A stretch of 64,000 nucleotides of DNA from Heterohyrax brucei (GCA_028571685.1 CM053154.1:16276001-16340000), one strand, 5' to 3'; positions 10,476 through 22,662 are shown, counted from the first letter of the stretch. The notes: generated by a model not told the origin, from the letters alone. Program-made: numbers and translations.

Positions 10476-11299
10476 ATACCGCAAGAGAAGTAATGAGAAC
10501 ATAATTCGCTCGGTAAACTTTCACCTAAATGGCAATAAAAATTTTTCAAAAGTTAAAAAAAAAAGAAGTGTATTTACTATTTCCTTGGTGTTATTGGGAA
10601 GGTATGTTACTGGCACTTGGAAATATTCAAGTAAATGGCTTACTTTGAGGAATAAAATAGAGGAAGTGTGCATCTGTGATGTACTCCCTGCTCAGTGGTG
10701 CCACCAAGTTCCCTTTGCATTTCTTGCCTTTTGCCCTAAAAAACAGCAAGATAAGGCTTGAAAGTTCGTTTGCTATTTCATACACTTTGTTGGGAAGGTG
10801 ACGTTTCCAGGATTCACTGCTAGTCAAGTGAGTAAAACATTTCATGGCTCAAAGCAGTGCAGGTACCCCTTCTTCATGTATGTCCTGCTCACTGGTGCTG
10901 GTAAGTGCCAGTAAGTGGTGAAAATCCTGAGACAGAGCCTACTGGGACATACAGTGTCCCATATAATATTGATGAAAAATCCAGCATACATAACAAAAAA
11001 TTACCAACACTCAATCATTCAGTGTGCATTTCCTTAGTGAAAACACAAGACATCACCAAAAAATTATGAACAAAAAATAAATTGGTCACAAAGAGGCTAC
11101 AATGGAAGATGGCTCAAATACAGTGTAGAGATTTCCTGCAAATTATACTCCAGGTAAGCTGGTCTGATGACTTCCTGTTTCACGGAGAAACTTCTCCAAA
11201 CATCCAAGAGATTCAGCAGCAGAGAATGGGGCTTTCCAGGGTGCACAGAAGCAATGGGTGACTCCCAAAGCCTGGGAAGCACTTTTCAGAAAGCAGCCA
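10476..11299. other. Single-copy stretch, nothing recognised
   Basis: Two opposed frames of 98 and 72 codons overlap at about 10465-10845. Neither resembles a known family and they shadow each other. Confidence 0.35.
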
Positions 11300-11419
11300 G
11301 GACTCCTGTTAGGATGCAGATTCTCAGCCAGTCTGAGGCAGGGCCTGAGAACCTGCGTAGCTAACAAGATCCTGGGGAGGCGGGGGGTTCCTATCTGTGG
11401 ACTCCACTTTGAGTAGCAG
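11300..11419 (+). mobile_element. MER5A-like hAT element
   Basis: GATGCAGATTCTCAGCCAGT, CTGAGGCAGGGCCTGAGAAC and GACTCCACTTTGAGTAGCAG follow the MER5A order. It abuts a second MER5A-like element that starts at about 11420. Confidence 0.7.
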
Positions 11420-13640
11420 TGGTTCTCACATCTTGGCTACATGAGAATCACTTGGGGGAACACCTTTTTAAATTTTTCTTGGCAGTCTTATTGACATATA
11501 ATTCATGTATCATACAATTCACTTATTCAAAGTGTATGACTCAATGGTTTTTAGGATATTCAGAGTTATGCAAGTCATCACAGTTAATTTTAGAATATTT
11601 CACCACCTCCAAAAGAAACTCTCCATCCATCAGCAGACACTGCATTCGTTCTCCCCATTCCCCAACTACTAACTTACTTTCTGTCTTTGTTAATATGGTT
11701 GTTCTAGATATTTCATATAAACGGAATCATACAATACGTGGTCTTTTGTGACTGGCTTCTTTTACTCAACATAATGTTCTAAAGGTTTATCCATCATGTG
11801 ATGGATAAATCAGCACTGCATTACTTTATTGTGAGTAACATTCTATGGCATCGCAACACTGTATTGTTTCATTGTTGTTGTTGTTGTCAGGTGCCATTAA
11901 ATCACTTCTGGCTCATAGCAGTCCTAGGTACAACAGGACAAAAATTATACTTGAGCCTGTTGTTACAGCCACTATGTCAACCCATCTTGTTGAAGGACTT
12001 CCTCTTATTTGCTGCCTCTCTACTAAGCATGATGTTCTTCTTCAGGAAGTCATCCTTTCTGATAACACATCCAAACTATGTGGGATGAGGTTTTGCCATC
12101 CTCCCTCCTAAAGGAGCCTTCCAGCTGTACTTCTTCCAAAACAGATCTGATTACTCTTCTGGCAGTCCATAGCACACTAAGTATTCGTCACCAACACAAT
12201 AATTCAAAGACATTGTTATTTTCTTTATGTTGAGGTGTAATCCATACTGACAGCTGCAGTCTTTGACCTTCATCAGTAAGTGCTTCAAATCCTCTTAACT
12301 TTTAATAAACAGGATGCAAGTTGTTAATGAATCTTCCTCCAGTCCTGATGCCCCATTCTTCATACAGCCCAGCATCTCAGATTATTTGCTGAGTATACAA
12401 ATTAAATTAGTACGCTGAGAGGACACAACCTTGATGCACATCTTTCCTGACATTACCCTCCTCTTGTTCTGTTCATATATCTGCCTCTTGATCTATGCAC
12501 GGTTTCTTCATAAGCATAATTAAGAGTGCCGGAATTCCTATCATTCATAATGTTATCCATAATTTGTTATGATTCACACAGCCTCTGCATAGTCAATGAA
12601 ACACAGGTAAACATCTTTCTGGTATCCTCTGCTTTCAGCCAGGATCTACCTGGTCAGCAGTGATATCCCTCACTCTGTGTCCTCTTCTGAATCTGGCTGA
12701 AATTTCTGTCACTTTCTTGTTGCTGTACTCCTGCACCCTCTTGAATGATCATCAGCAAAATTTTATTTGCTGTGATATTAATGATACTGTTCAATAATTT
12801 CTGCACTTGGTTGGATCACCTTTCTTGGAATAAGCATAGATATGAATCTCTTCCAGTCAGTTGGTCAAGTAGCTCTCTTTCAAATTTCTTGGCATAGATG
12901 AGTGAGTGAGCACTTCCAGTGCTGCATCTGTTTGTTGAAGTATCTCAAAGTATTCCATCAGTTCCTGGAGCTTGTTTTTTGTCAGGGTCTGCAGTGCACC
13001 CTGGACTTCTTGGCTGAGTACCATGGGTTCTTGATCATGAACCAATGACTGAACGTCAATCAGTTCTTTGCGCTACAGTAACTCTGGTTGTTCCTTCCGT
13101 CTTCTTTTGCTGCTTCCTACATGCTTCACTATTTTGCCCGTAGAATCTTTTACTTTTAGAACTAGAGCCTGAAGTGTTTTTCTTCAGTTCTTTCAGCTTG
13201 AGAAGTATCTAGCACGTTTTTCTCCTTTGATTTTTAAACTCCAGGTCTCCGCACACATCATTACAATACTTTATCTTCTCTAGGTGCCCTTTGACATCTT
13301 CTGTTCACCTCTTTTACTTCATTACTTCTGCTATTTGCTGTAACTGCTCTGTTCAAGAGCAAGTTTCAATCTCTTCTGGCATCCGTTTTGATCTTTCCTT
13401 TCTTCTTAATGACTTCTTGCTTTATTCATGTATGATGTATTAGACATCATTCCACAGCTTGTTTTGCCTTCAGTCATTTACAGTTCAATGCATCAAATCT
13501 GTTCTTGAGGAAGTCTCTGAATTCAGGTGGGATGTACTGAAGGTCATACTTCAGCTGTAATGGACTTCTTCTAATTTTCTTCAGCTTGAACTTGCATATA
13601 AGCAATTAGTGGTCTGTTCTACAGTTCACCTCTAATTTTA

Positions 13641-15071
13641 CAAAGTATGACAATTAAGCTCATGAACTCATCCTAGAAAAAGTTCCATAGACCTCATTGC
13701 TGAATATCACTACAGTCACCTTCCAAGTATTCCCCTTAGGAAGCTATGCACCTATGCCAGCACCCAGTCCCCCATTCAAAGCAATTTTATAAGTCATTTT
13801 TAGAATGGCCATCAGAGATGTTGTATTCCCCTTGATGAGCAGAACTGATGAAAATGTTGCAAACCTCATCAAGTTGTACATCCAAATTGTTAGCTGACTG
13901 AGAAGCATTGCCAGTTAAGTAACTGTGGGTACAGAAACAGGAAGTCTTAACTGAAAATCTTGGCATGAGAAAGTTGTCATCAAGATGTCCTTCTTTCAAA
14001 ATTTCCTTTATCTTCAGGTAAAGAAAAGGTCATTGAGAGCCAGGTCAGGTGAATTGGAAGGGTGTTCCAATACAGTTATTTGTGTAGTGGTTAAAAACTC
14101 CTTCACAGACAGTGCCATGTGAGCTGGTGCACTGTTGTGATGGAAGGGCCATGAGTTGTTGGAGAGAAGTTCAGGTCATTTTCATCTAACTTTTTCCCAC
14201 AGTCTTTTCAGCATTTCCAAATAGTAAACTTGGTTAACTGTCCAGTTGGTATAAATTCATAATGAACAATCTCTCTGATATCAAAAAAGTTTAGCAACCT
14301 TGTTTTGACTCTTGATTTGGACTGATGGAATTTTTTGGTGATGGAGAATTGGCTGATTTCCATTGTGCTCTTTGACGCTTTGTTTGAGGGATGTATTGGC
14401 ACACCCATGTTTCACCACCAGTGATGACACAGCCCAAAACATCATCTTGCCACTCTGAACAGTCTTGGCAAACTTTAACTCTCCTTTGAGAGAGTTACAG
14501 TTCATCAGTGAGCTCTTTCGGAACCAGTTTTGCACACAACTTTCTCATGCCAAGATTTTCAGTTAAGACTTTCCTGTTTCTGTACCCACGGTCACTTAGT
14601 AGGCTATGCTTCTCACAGTTAGCTAACAATTTGGATGTACAATTTGATGAGGTTTTGCAACGTTTTTATCAATTCTGCTCCCTACTGGCTGTCCTGACCT
14701 GTCTTCATCAGTGATGCTTTCTCTCCCCTCAGAAAAGAATTTACTCCATTTGTACACTGATGTTTTCTTCATGGCATTGTCTCCATAAACTTGAACAAGC
14801 ATGTCCCTGATTTCACTTCCACCCATGCCAAGTTTAACAAGAAATACAATGTTTGTTCACTGCTCTAATTTGCGTTCAGGCATTCTCGCAGTGGCACACA
14901 AAGATACTCAACAATGATAACAAATGTGACCTAGCAAGATGCTGCCACACGTCAACACGAACACAACTGTGAGACATTGATGTACCAAGGTTATGAAACT
15001 TGACTGAATTTTTTGTACAGTGCTGCCAACATAAGCACATGGTGTCAAGTTCACAAACTTGTCAGACCTTG
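13641..15071 (-). mobile_element. Mariner DNA transposon, 1.43 kb, inside the RTE
   Basis: The left end CAAAGTATGACAATTAAG pairs with the right end, whose complement starts CAAGGTCTGACAAG. A TA dinucleotide precedes the left end at 13639-13640; the corresponding bases on the right now read CA. The transposase is on the minus strand with its N-terminus at the right. The RTE sequence resumes on both sides, so the mariner is the youngest layer of the nest. It is longer than usual partly because of an inverted internal duplication (13836-13990 against 14535-14690). Confidence 0.88.
13660..14960 (-). pseudogene. Mariner transposase remnant
   Basis: The helix-turn-helix region is the clearest part: 14623-14826 in minus sense contains VYGDNAMKKTSVYKWSKFF and the basic GRESITDEDRSGQPVGSR stretch typical of mariner DNA-binding domains. 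The segment at 14119-14142 reads HHNSAPAH where the family has HHDNAPAH, so the catalytic aspartate of the DDD/E triad is read as asparagine. Several stops and frameshifts split the frame. It is not functional. Confidence 0.8.
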
Positions 15072-16130
15072 CATTTTGACTAATGATACTGAACTTTTCC
15101 ATCGTCTCTTTTCACAGACACAGTCGATTTGATTTCCATGCATTCCTTCTGGCAAAGTCCACATGTACAGTCACTGTTCATGTTGTTGAAAAAAGCATAT
15201 TTGCCATGAAGAAGTCATTGGTCTTGCAGAAATCTGTCGTGTAATCTCTGGCACTGTTTCTATCATCAAGGCCACATTTTCCAACTACCGATAAAATACT
15301 TCCTTATTTCCAACTTTCGTATTCCAACGGCCAGCAATACATCAGTTTCAGACTACAGAAGTTGGCAAAATCTTCAATTTCTTCATCTTTGGCATTAGTA
15401 ATGATTGGTGTGTAGATCTGAATAATAGTCATGTTAACTAGTCTTCCTTATAGGTGTGTGGATATTTTCCTATCACTGACAGCACCGTGTTTCAGAATAG
15501 ACCTTGAAATCTTCTTCTGGATGATGAATGCAATGTCATTGCTCTTCAGTTTGTCATTCCCATCCTAGGTGACCCAGCTGGTGTTTGAATATGGGTGACA
15601 CAGCTTCCAGCATCACGGGAACAACCAAGCCCCCACAGTAAAACAAACTGACAGACACAAAAGGAGTTGTTTCATTTTGCAGCTATTATGAGAACGCTGT
15701 TGTGAACATTCATGTGTAAGTTTTGTTTGTTCTATTTTTAATGTGTATATGGACTTATGCTTTCATTTCTCTTGGTACATAGCGAGCAGTGGAATTGCCG
15801 AGTCCTGTGGTAACTGTATTTAACCTTTAAGGAACTGCCAGATGGTTTCCCAAAGCAGCTTCACCATGTTCCATTCCTACTAGCAACCTATGAAAGTTTA
15901 AATTTCTCCATAATACTTGATGATACTTATTATTATTTGTGTTTTTTATTACTGCTATCCAAGTAGGTACGAACTGGTCTCTCATCCTGGTTTTTAAAAA
16001 TATATGAATTTTCCATTAATATCCTAAAAAATTTAATTAGAATATCTGAAAATTAGGTTCAAGGGAGTCAGCATTTTTTAGAAAGGCTCCAGGTGCTTCT
16101 CATGTGGTCCGCCTTTGAGAAGCTGTTGGG

Positions 16131-16265
16131 TTTTGCATCCACTATGCTGTGACATTAACGACCTACATACCACGTTGTGTTCCACTCACTAGAGACACTG
16201 AAGAATGAAGACAGGGCCCCCTACTCTCAGGAAGGTCACAGCCTAAAATGTGGACACTTACATGC
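16131..16265. other. Short single-copy stretch
   Basis: Nothing recognised between the nested elements and the next SINE. Confidence 0.4.
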
Positions 16266-16440
16266 CTAGGAAACCCTGAGGGTGCAGTGGTTAAGTGCTA
16301 CAGTTGCTTAACCAAAAGGTCATCAGTTTGAATCCACTGGATGTTCCTTAGAAACTCTGTGAAGGCAGTTCTACTCTATCCCATAGGTTTGCTATGAGTC
16401 AGAATCAACTTGACAGCAACGGGCTTAGATTTTGAGGAAT
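16266..16440 (+). mobile_element. AfroSINE, short form
   Basis: Starts GGAAACCCTGAGGGTGCAGT, with the head AACCAAAAGGTCATCAGTTT. The central block is missing. Confidence 0.9.
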
Positions 16441-17572
16441 TTACATGCCTACCTTGTAGGAAGATTTAGAACACATAGAAAAAAATATACATATGTCAAC
16501 TAGTATGGTGCCTGGGTACCCAGAGCATCACCTCTATATTAAGATTAAAAGATCGTGGAAATCAGGTAACAGTGTCCAAGATGATAAGAACAGTCCTATT
16601 TCAGAGGCATTTCGTATGCTAAGCAACGGCCATAGCTGTCCCCTCAGTACAGTATAAAAATCCTCACCCGAGAGAGATTTACAGCCATAAAAATACTGCC
16701 CTGCTGGCCAGGAGAACCACGGTGCTTGCTGTGCCCGCTGGTGGCCTGCTGCCCGCAGCTACACGCACCAATCTAAGCAGGGTTATTAAAGCATAAATTC
16801 CCATCTCTTGTCTTCCTCTCATTGGGCCGAAGCATCCCCATGTTCATTAGCAGGCAATGTGAGGTTATATAATCTAATTTTTATAACTCTCCAAGGAAGG
16901 GTGTGGGTCATACATTAGGCTGAGATTCCAACCTTTAAAGATAAGGGGAATGTCATTTTTATTGAAAAAGACCACAAAGCATAATGAGAATTATCACTCC
17001 AAATAGGCAGGCTAACAGAGAAAGCACAGAAAGAGGTATTTACGATGCCCTCCAGTGCTGTGCTCTCTGAAGCAGGCGTGTAAACGAGGCTGCTCAAGGG
17101 CGTTGACCAGGACTGCAGGAATGACACCGGCTGGGCCAGCAGGTGATGGCAGAGATGCTGCGGGGAATCCGGATCCCACTGATGGCCAGGCATGCTGGGG
17201 GCTCTGTGTGCAGCCCATGGGACCTGGGGGCCCTGGGGCTGGGGAGGGATCAGACCCCTGCCTGCAGGAAGTGGGTCCTGCCTTTAGGAAGTAAAGCTAG
17301 AAAGAGCAGAGCCTGGTAGGCCGGCACCAGCATCCTTCAAGTGACCCCCCGGGAGTGTTGTACAAGAGAAGACTTCTTGACCAGATGGGGTTAGTGGCCA
17401 CAGCACTTAACCACTGCCACAGTAGGGGATGTACTTGTGTGACCACTTCAGCCCCTGAGAACACTCCTGCTGCTCCCTCCCTTCTCCAGATGCCACCCTT
17501 AGCTCTTATAAGCAGACAATAGTGCTCTGAGGTCAGAAGTGACCCCACAGATGTGGGCTTTGAGACATCCGC
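16441..17572. other. Single-copy DNA, candidate conserved block at 16590-16920
   Basis: No repeats are seen. From about 16590 to 16920 there is balanced-composition DNA without simple repeats. It includes an octamer-like AATCTAAGCAGGGTTATTAAAG arrangement near 16770-16792 and a TTCATTAGCAGGCAATGTGAGG stretch near 16842-16863. Frames at 16915-17596 on both strands overlap each other and are not convincing. Confidence 0.3.
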
Positions 17573-17742
17573 TAAACCAAAACCCACAGCCATCAAATTG
17601 ATTCTGACTCATAGTGACCCTATAGGTGAAAGAACTGTCCCATAGAGTTTTTAACTAGCATCTGGTGGATTTGAACTGCCGACCTTTTGGTTAGGAGCTA
17701 TAGCACTTAACCACCACACTACTTGGATTTCCATCCTCTAAA
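17573..17742 (-). mobile_element. AfroSINE, short form
   Basis: AACCAAAACCCACAGCCATC at the left and ACCACCACACTACTTGGATT at the right, with GGTGGATTTGAACTGCCGAC in the head. Confidence 0.9.
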
Positions 17743-17789
17743 ATCACCGGCATTTAATCTGCCCATTCAGGTATTTAAGGGACCCAGAA

Positions 17790-18025
17790 TGGGTTAGAGA
17801 GCACTGGTAGAATTCTCACCTTCTTTGTGGGGGACCCAGGTTGAGCTCCCAGCAGTGCACCTCATGCATAGCCACCACTCATCTGTCGGTGGAGGGCTGT
17901 GTGTTGCTATGATGTTGAACAGGCTTCAGCAGAGTTTCCAGATTAAGATGGAGTAGGAAGAAAGACCTGGCAATCTATTTACAAAAAAACCAGCCAATGA
18001 AAACCCCATGGATCACAGTGGTCTG
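17790..18025 (+). mobile_element. tRNA-Gly-headed SINE, copy 1
   Basis: The head resembles tRNA-Gly, with CTGGTAGAATTCTCACCTTC (box A side) and GGACCCAGGTTGAGCTCCCA (box B side). The body (GGCTTCAGCAGAGTTTCCAG, then GGAAGAAAGACCTGGCAATC) differs from AfroSINE. The head is too diverged to be a tRNA gene. Confidence 0.65.
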
Positions 18026-19557
18026 GTCTGCAACAGTGTTTTTTTTCACTTATGTATGTGGTCACATGTGTCTGGAAGCAACTCCAAGACAGCTAACAAG
18101 AACAGAAGGGGTTATGTCATATTAGCTGTGTGCAGAAGTGGTAGACCAGTGTGGACAAGATGCAGATGTGTTTTGTTGACCTACAGATTCAAGAGATTTG
18201 AGAAAATACTTAGGAATCCAAAGCTTTCCCCTAAAAGTATAGTTCACTGGTTTTTCAAATTGGATCCTACAGGCCCGCTGCAAACCACATTCTCTAAGGG
18301 TGTAAGTTCTTAGACCCCAGCTGCTTCTCTCTCTGATGGTATCCGTCCTCAACCCTCATGGGTAAGTAAGCACGGATGGGTAATCCATGAAGTCAAGCCT
18401 GGCTCTTCATTCATCTCCCAGTACCTTAGCCAGTCCGTCTTTGAATATGTCGTTCTCCAGTGGTTCAACTTTCTCCTGATGGTCCCCATTGCCTACTATC
18501 TGTCCTCCAGACTTCCCTGCTGCTCTGCCTGCAGCGTGAGGTTGCTAGGCTACCCATGGTTTCCCTCCTCAGCAGATGATAAGTTGTTGAGGGCAGCCAT
18601 CCAACACCCGAAACTGCCCAGAATCCACAAGCCAGCTCAATGACATCTGCAGGTTGATTCCATCAGAATCTTTCACAGCTGGATAAATAAGTGGGAAACA
18701 ATTCAAGCTCCTTAAAGTTCATTTCCCTATATCCCCAGTTATGCTGGGCACAGTAACAACCCATCTACCCGACAGTTCAGGGAGAAGCTAAAGGCCCAAA
18801 CAGAAGGAGAAGGAACGGAGTCTGATGACACAGGTCCGATTCAGAGTCCACACCCTGCTTTTATCTCAGAGTTTAGGGCTGGCTGGTACAGTCTTCAAAA
18901 CTCAAAGTCATTCCAGCAGGAAGTTCTTCCTTAGCTGATCTAAATCTTTCCTGCTTCAGTTGAAACCAATTTCCTGGGCAGTGTGATGCACTTTTCATCA
19001 GGGACACATGGGTGGCAATTATCTTTGAGAGTGGCTATTATGGGCAGGCTTAGCAGATGACAGCCTTTTAAGTTTCCAGAAGTGTGTATGTCTTTATTCT
19101 ATGCCATATGGACTTCCTGCTCTGTTGTTCTGCATATTTAAAAACCCACCTTCTAGCTTATCTATTTGAAATACATTTAATCCATTATAATGGTCAGGAC
19201 ATTGAGTAAAACCATGTACGTAACTTCTGATCAATACTCCAGCGAGGGAAGTGCTGAAGCAAAGATGAGTTACGTGCCAACCTCACAGCAAATGTGACCA
19301 GGGCTCACTCAGAAACATCCGGGACCTTCACTTGTCTAAGTCCCCAAAGTCCTACACTCCAGGGATTCTGACGAAACCTAGAAAACAAATGCTCATGGTC
19401 AGGTTATCCCAACTGTAAAAGCATGCTCCCTTAAAACACTACACGCCATTTCAGATCATGTGTTTGGCTTTTTAAAATTATTATTATTACTGTACAATTT
19501 AAAAGTTTTCCAAAGAGAATGATTGAAACTGGAAATTCAGTAGACAGTTTACCACAA
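18026..19557. other. Single-copy stretch, nothing recognised
   Basis: Mixed-composition DNA of about 1.5 kb with no repeat or coding signature that I recognise. The 101-codon frame at 18008-18313 overlaps the SINE tail and has no support. Confidence 0.4.
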
Positions 19558-19728
19558 AGGGAAACCCTAGTGAAGTAGAAATCAAATGCTATGGCTGCTA
19601 ACCAAAAGGTTGGCAGTTCAAATCCACCAGATGCTCCTTGGAAACTTGGTGGAGCAGTTCTACTGTCTCCTATGGGGGTCACTATTGGGATCTGAATTGA
19701 CTCAGTGCACCGTTTTTTTTTTGGTTCT
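19558..19728 (+). mobile_element. AfroSINE, short form
   Basis: GAAACCCTAGTGAAGTAGAA, ACCAAAAGGTTGGCAGTTCA and a T-rich/GGTT tail. Confidence 0.88.
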
Positions 19729-22325
19729 CACAAAGAACTCTGATCTCTACACCCAGACTTTATGGGACTAGACAGCAATGCCAACAGACCCTGGAGTTAA
19801 GCAGAATCTCCTGTTGTCTTTGCAAAATCCCCATGATGAAACTGAACACTAAAAATGGGGTGGGGGGGAATTACTCAATGCCTTAACACAGATCTGCATG
19901 GCGGATTGAAACTTAAATTAGAAGCTTCTGTGCCCACTCATTTATTACAGAAGACATGTTTGCTGTCTGGGTGGTCTGATTTGGATGGCATTTGCTTCCA
20001 TAACATGTCCATAATTCTCCAGTTCTCATAAGTACCATGTATATGAGTACAGTACTCAAGTTTTAAAATACCTGTCTGAGTCAGGAGGGACAGACCATTC
20101 TCCCACTGAGCTGTGACGAATCTCCACTTACAGTTTGGAACAGGTAAGTCTTGACACATCCAAACATGTTTTGGGGAGTGGTCCTCCATCCAAGATAGGC
20201 TTCTGATTTTTATAAATCAGGCCTAATAACTCTCAGGAGGAAGAGCTCTCTTACAAATAACAGAGAAGAAGGTGTGGTGTCCACTCACACTGAGGGATGG
20301 TCTTCTTAAGAGGAATAACGTGGGCTTTCACAGCGCAGGGGTGGAGTGGCAGGTGCAAAGTGGCTTTTGTATCTCAGGCCAGAACTTGTGGGTCTCAGTG
20401 TGTTTAATGAATGAAGACCTCCACGTACACTCACCGGCAGCTTCTGTGAATGTCTGACCTGCCCCGTCATGGTTCCAGTGGAACAAAATGGCCAGGACAG
20501 TAGCACAAAGGAAACCAGTTCTGATCAGGAAACCACTGCAATTCCCAAAGACGATGAAAGAAAAAGCAGAAATTGGTTATTTTTGTAGTGGAGCAGTATT
20601 TTGTTTTTCATCCAGTTCCTATCATTAAAACAGAAATTCTAATTGTTGTTAAAAATCAAAGGACTCTGGTTTCATGGGAGCTGCTACTGCTAAGGTCCAA
20701 ATCTGAACAAACCAGTTTGGCCTTTGTCAGTATAATAGATTGGTGTTTAATTTTAGTGATAAATTTTTAAAATGTGTGCACTGTCTATGTTTCCTTTCAG
20801 TTTTCAATACTTTTTTCACTATCCTGATTTGCAGCAAATCAACAGATATTAGAATCAGAAATTCACTTCCAAAGCTCCAGAAAAACCAAATCCATTTTAT
20901 TTGTGGCAAGTTTGAATAGTTAAATCTATCCTTTAATGCAAGTAATAAATACTAAAATCAAAAGCATTTTATACTAAAATGCACCATTATTCCATCTCAG
21001 TCTCCACCCCTTTTTACTCTGTTTTATTGTCTTGATTATAATAAGCACAAGAAGATAAAAGACATGAGAGCAAGAAATCCTGGCACCACAGAGGCAATTG
21101 CATTTCCAAGTAGAAGAATTGATCGTCTACCATTCCCATTCATGCTGTTCAAACTCATATTGGTCTTTCTAATTTTAACAGCAAAAGTCAGCTTGGAGAG
21201 AATGATTCTGTGCATATTTTCACAATATGTTAACAGTTCCAACTGTGAGGAGTCAACAGTTACAGCATACATCATAATCATCAAAACTGCATTAAGAGGA
21301 GATCATTATGAATGGAAAAAATATATATTATTTTTGTCTAATAGCAGCACTGGATGATGAGAAGAAGGCTTTGCTCAGAGGAACACATGTTTGGTAACTG
21401 AACTCTCATTTCTAAGATTAATTGTTCAGTGACAGCTGTCGGAGACACTCTCTTGTCACTGACAGAAAATGGTCCCTCTGAGTCTGCCCTCCCTGAGTCC
21501 TTGGCTCCACGCTGACAGTAGAGTGAGACCAAAGGGCCCTGCACCATGGTTTTCTGACAATAAACCACATGGTCATGATTCTGCCTTAAAGAGAACATTT
21601 TTGCTGTAAAAATTCATTTCCTTAGGGCTATGTCCCCCCCAAAAGTATGCATTGTGTCTCAAAGGTTTGTGCAAGATCATTTTAGAGTTAAATGTGGATT
21701 TACTTTAAACGCTGTGTACTTTCTTTTGCATTATGAAAATACATCAGCATATCTATGTAATTTCAGAGATATGATTACACAGAATGAGGCAAAGTAATAA
21801 AAAGCGAGCATAAGTAAGCAAATATAAAGAATAACAATAAGTTAATAATAGTGCAGGCTGTGCTCAGACATGGCAGGAAGATGGTCTGAAAATGTCAGAG
21901 GGTTGGCAGTCACTGCTACGAAGCACAGCCTCGTCCCAGACAAACAGGACAGAAACCCTGGCTCCTTTCATTGGGGAGAGAGAGGTTGGATGAGGGGGAA
22001 GGTGTCCAAAGTGAGTGTGTCAAACACTCAAATTGATTTCAGGATCATCTATGGTCTCCAATGGGCTTAAAAACAATGCAAAGTTGGCATTCTCAGGGCT
22101 GCCAACAAACGATCCTCAAAATTATAACCTGGGCTTCAACTTTGACTTAGAAATAGGAAAAGCAAAAGTTAAATAATATGCATGTGCCTTAGAATTCTGT
22201 ACCTTGAAAGTTGCCCCCCAGAGTCAGAAGTTTGCTTTGAAAAATCCCACCTCCTAGATCCGGAAAACAAAATCTGTTGCTAAAACCACTGGAATCTTCG
22301 ACAGCAGCATCTGAGCTGTGGAAGG
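19729..22325. other. Long single-copy stretch (2.6 kb)
   Basis: No repeat family is recognised. The frames are short and overlap in opposite strands (for example 21036-21284 and 21064-21357). The AT-rich part at about 21690-21840 has a TTTTGCATTATGAAAATACA stretch that could be an enhancer-like element, but nothing firm can be said. Confidence 0.35.
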
Positions 22326-22329
22326 TCCG

Positions 22330-22491
22330 GCCCTGTTAAGTGCTTGGCCCACACCATCACATTCTAGTCACCAACAATCCTGCGGGACCAATTATTATTA
22401 TACCTGTGTTACAGATAAAGAAACCAAAACACAGAGAATGAAAAGCTAGAATATGGAAGAATCTGAATTTGAACCTAGGTCGTCAGGCTTT
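22330..22491 (+). mobile_element. MIR fragment
   Basis: CACATTCTAGTCACCAACAA, then GTTACAGATAAAGAAACCAA and TTTGAACCTAGGTCGTCAGG follow the MIR 3' half. Confidence 0.65.
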
Positions 22492-22662
22492 GGAGCCCTG
22501 GTGATGAAGTGGCTAAGAGCCTGGCTGCTAATCGAAAGGCTGGCAGTTTGACTCCACCAGCTGCTCCTTGGAAACCATGGACCAGCTCTACTCTGACCTA
22601 TAGTGTTGTTATGAGTCGGACTTGACTCAGCGGCAGTGGGTCTGGTTTTATGGTTGTCAGAT
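22492..22662 (+). mobile_element. AfroSINE, short form
   Basis: GGAGCCCTGGTGATGAAGTG at the head and TGAGTCGGACTTGACTCAGC near the tail. It sits directly on the end of the MIR. Confidence 0.88.

Larger units (their letters stand above)
11874..15664 (-). mobile_element. RTE (BovB-like) LINE, minus strand, split by mariner
   Basis: The 3' end is at the left and shows the (CAA)n-type tail as GTTGTTGTTGTTG. The 5' end is at about 15620-15660. In minus sense an endonuclease segment at 15362-15433 reads with the core IIQIYTPIITNAKDEEIEDF. A reverse transcriptase motif A-like segment reads VYLCFIDYAEAV near 12580-12620. RTE LINEs encode one polyprotein with an endonuclease and a reverse transcriptase. 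This copy is interrupted by stops, frameshifts and a mariner, so it is dead. The 62-codon frame at 12857-13045 is a piece of it. Confidence 0.85.
11469..16010 (-). mobile_element. Old L1 (L1M type) split by an RTE
   Basis: The segments 11469-11873 and 15665-16000 are consecutive parts of an old mammalian L1 on the minus strand. The left one holds TTTCATATAAACGGAATCAT and the right one GTGAACATTCATGTGTAAG and GCAGTGGAATTGCCGAGTC. The split point is flanked by the 10-mer TTGTTTCATT at 11864-11873 and again at 15665-15674, which fits a target-site duplication made by the inserted RTE. No usable reading frame remains. Confidence 0.8.
11420..16130 (+). mobile_element. MER5A-like element split by nested insertions
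   Basis: The 5' half is at 11420-11468 (GTTCTCACATCTTGGCTACA, then GAATCACTTGGGGGAACACC). The 3' half is at about 16035-16130 (GTCAGCATTTTTTAGAAAGG, then GCTCCAGGTGCTTCTCATGT). Together the two halves make up most of one element. The 4.6 kb between them is an L1 carrying an RTE carrying a mariner, so this hAT element is the oldest layer. Confidence 0.65.
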
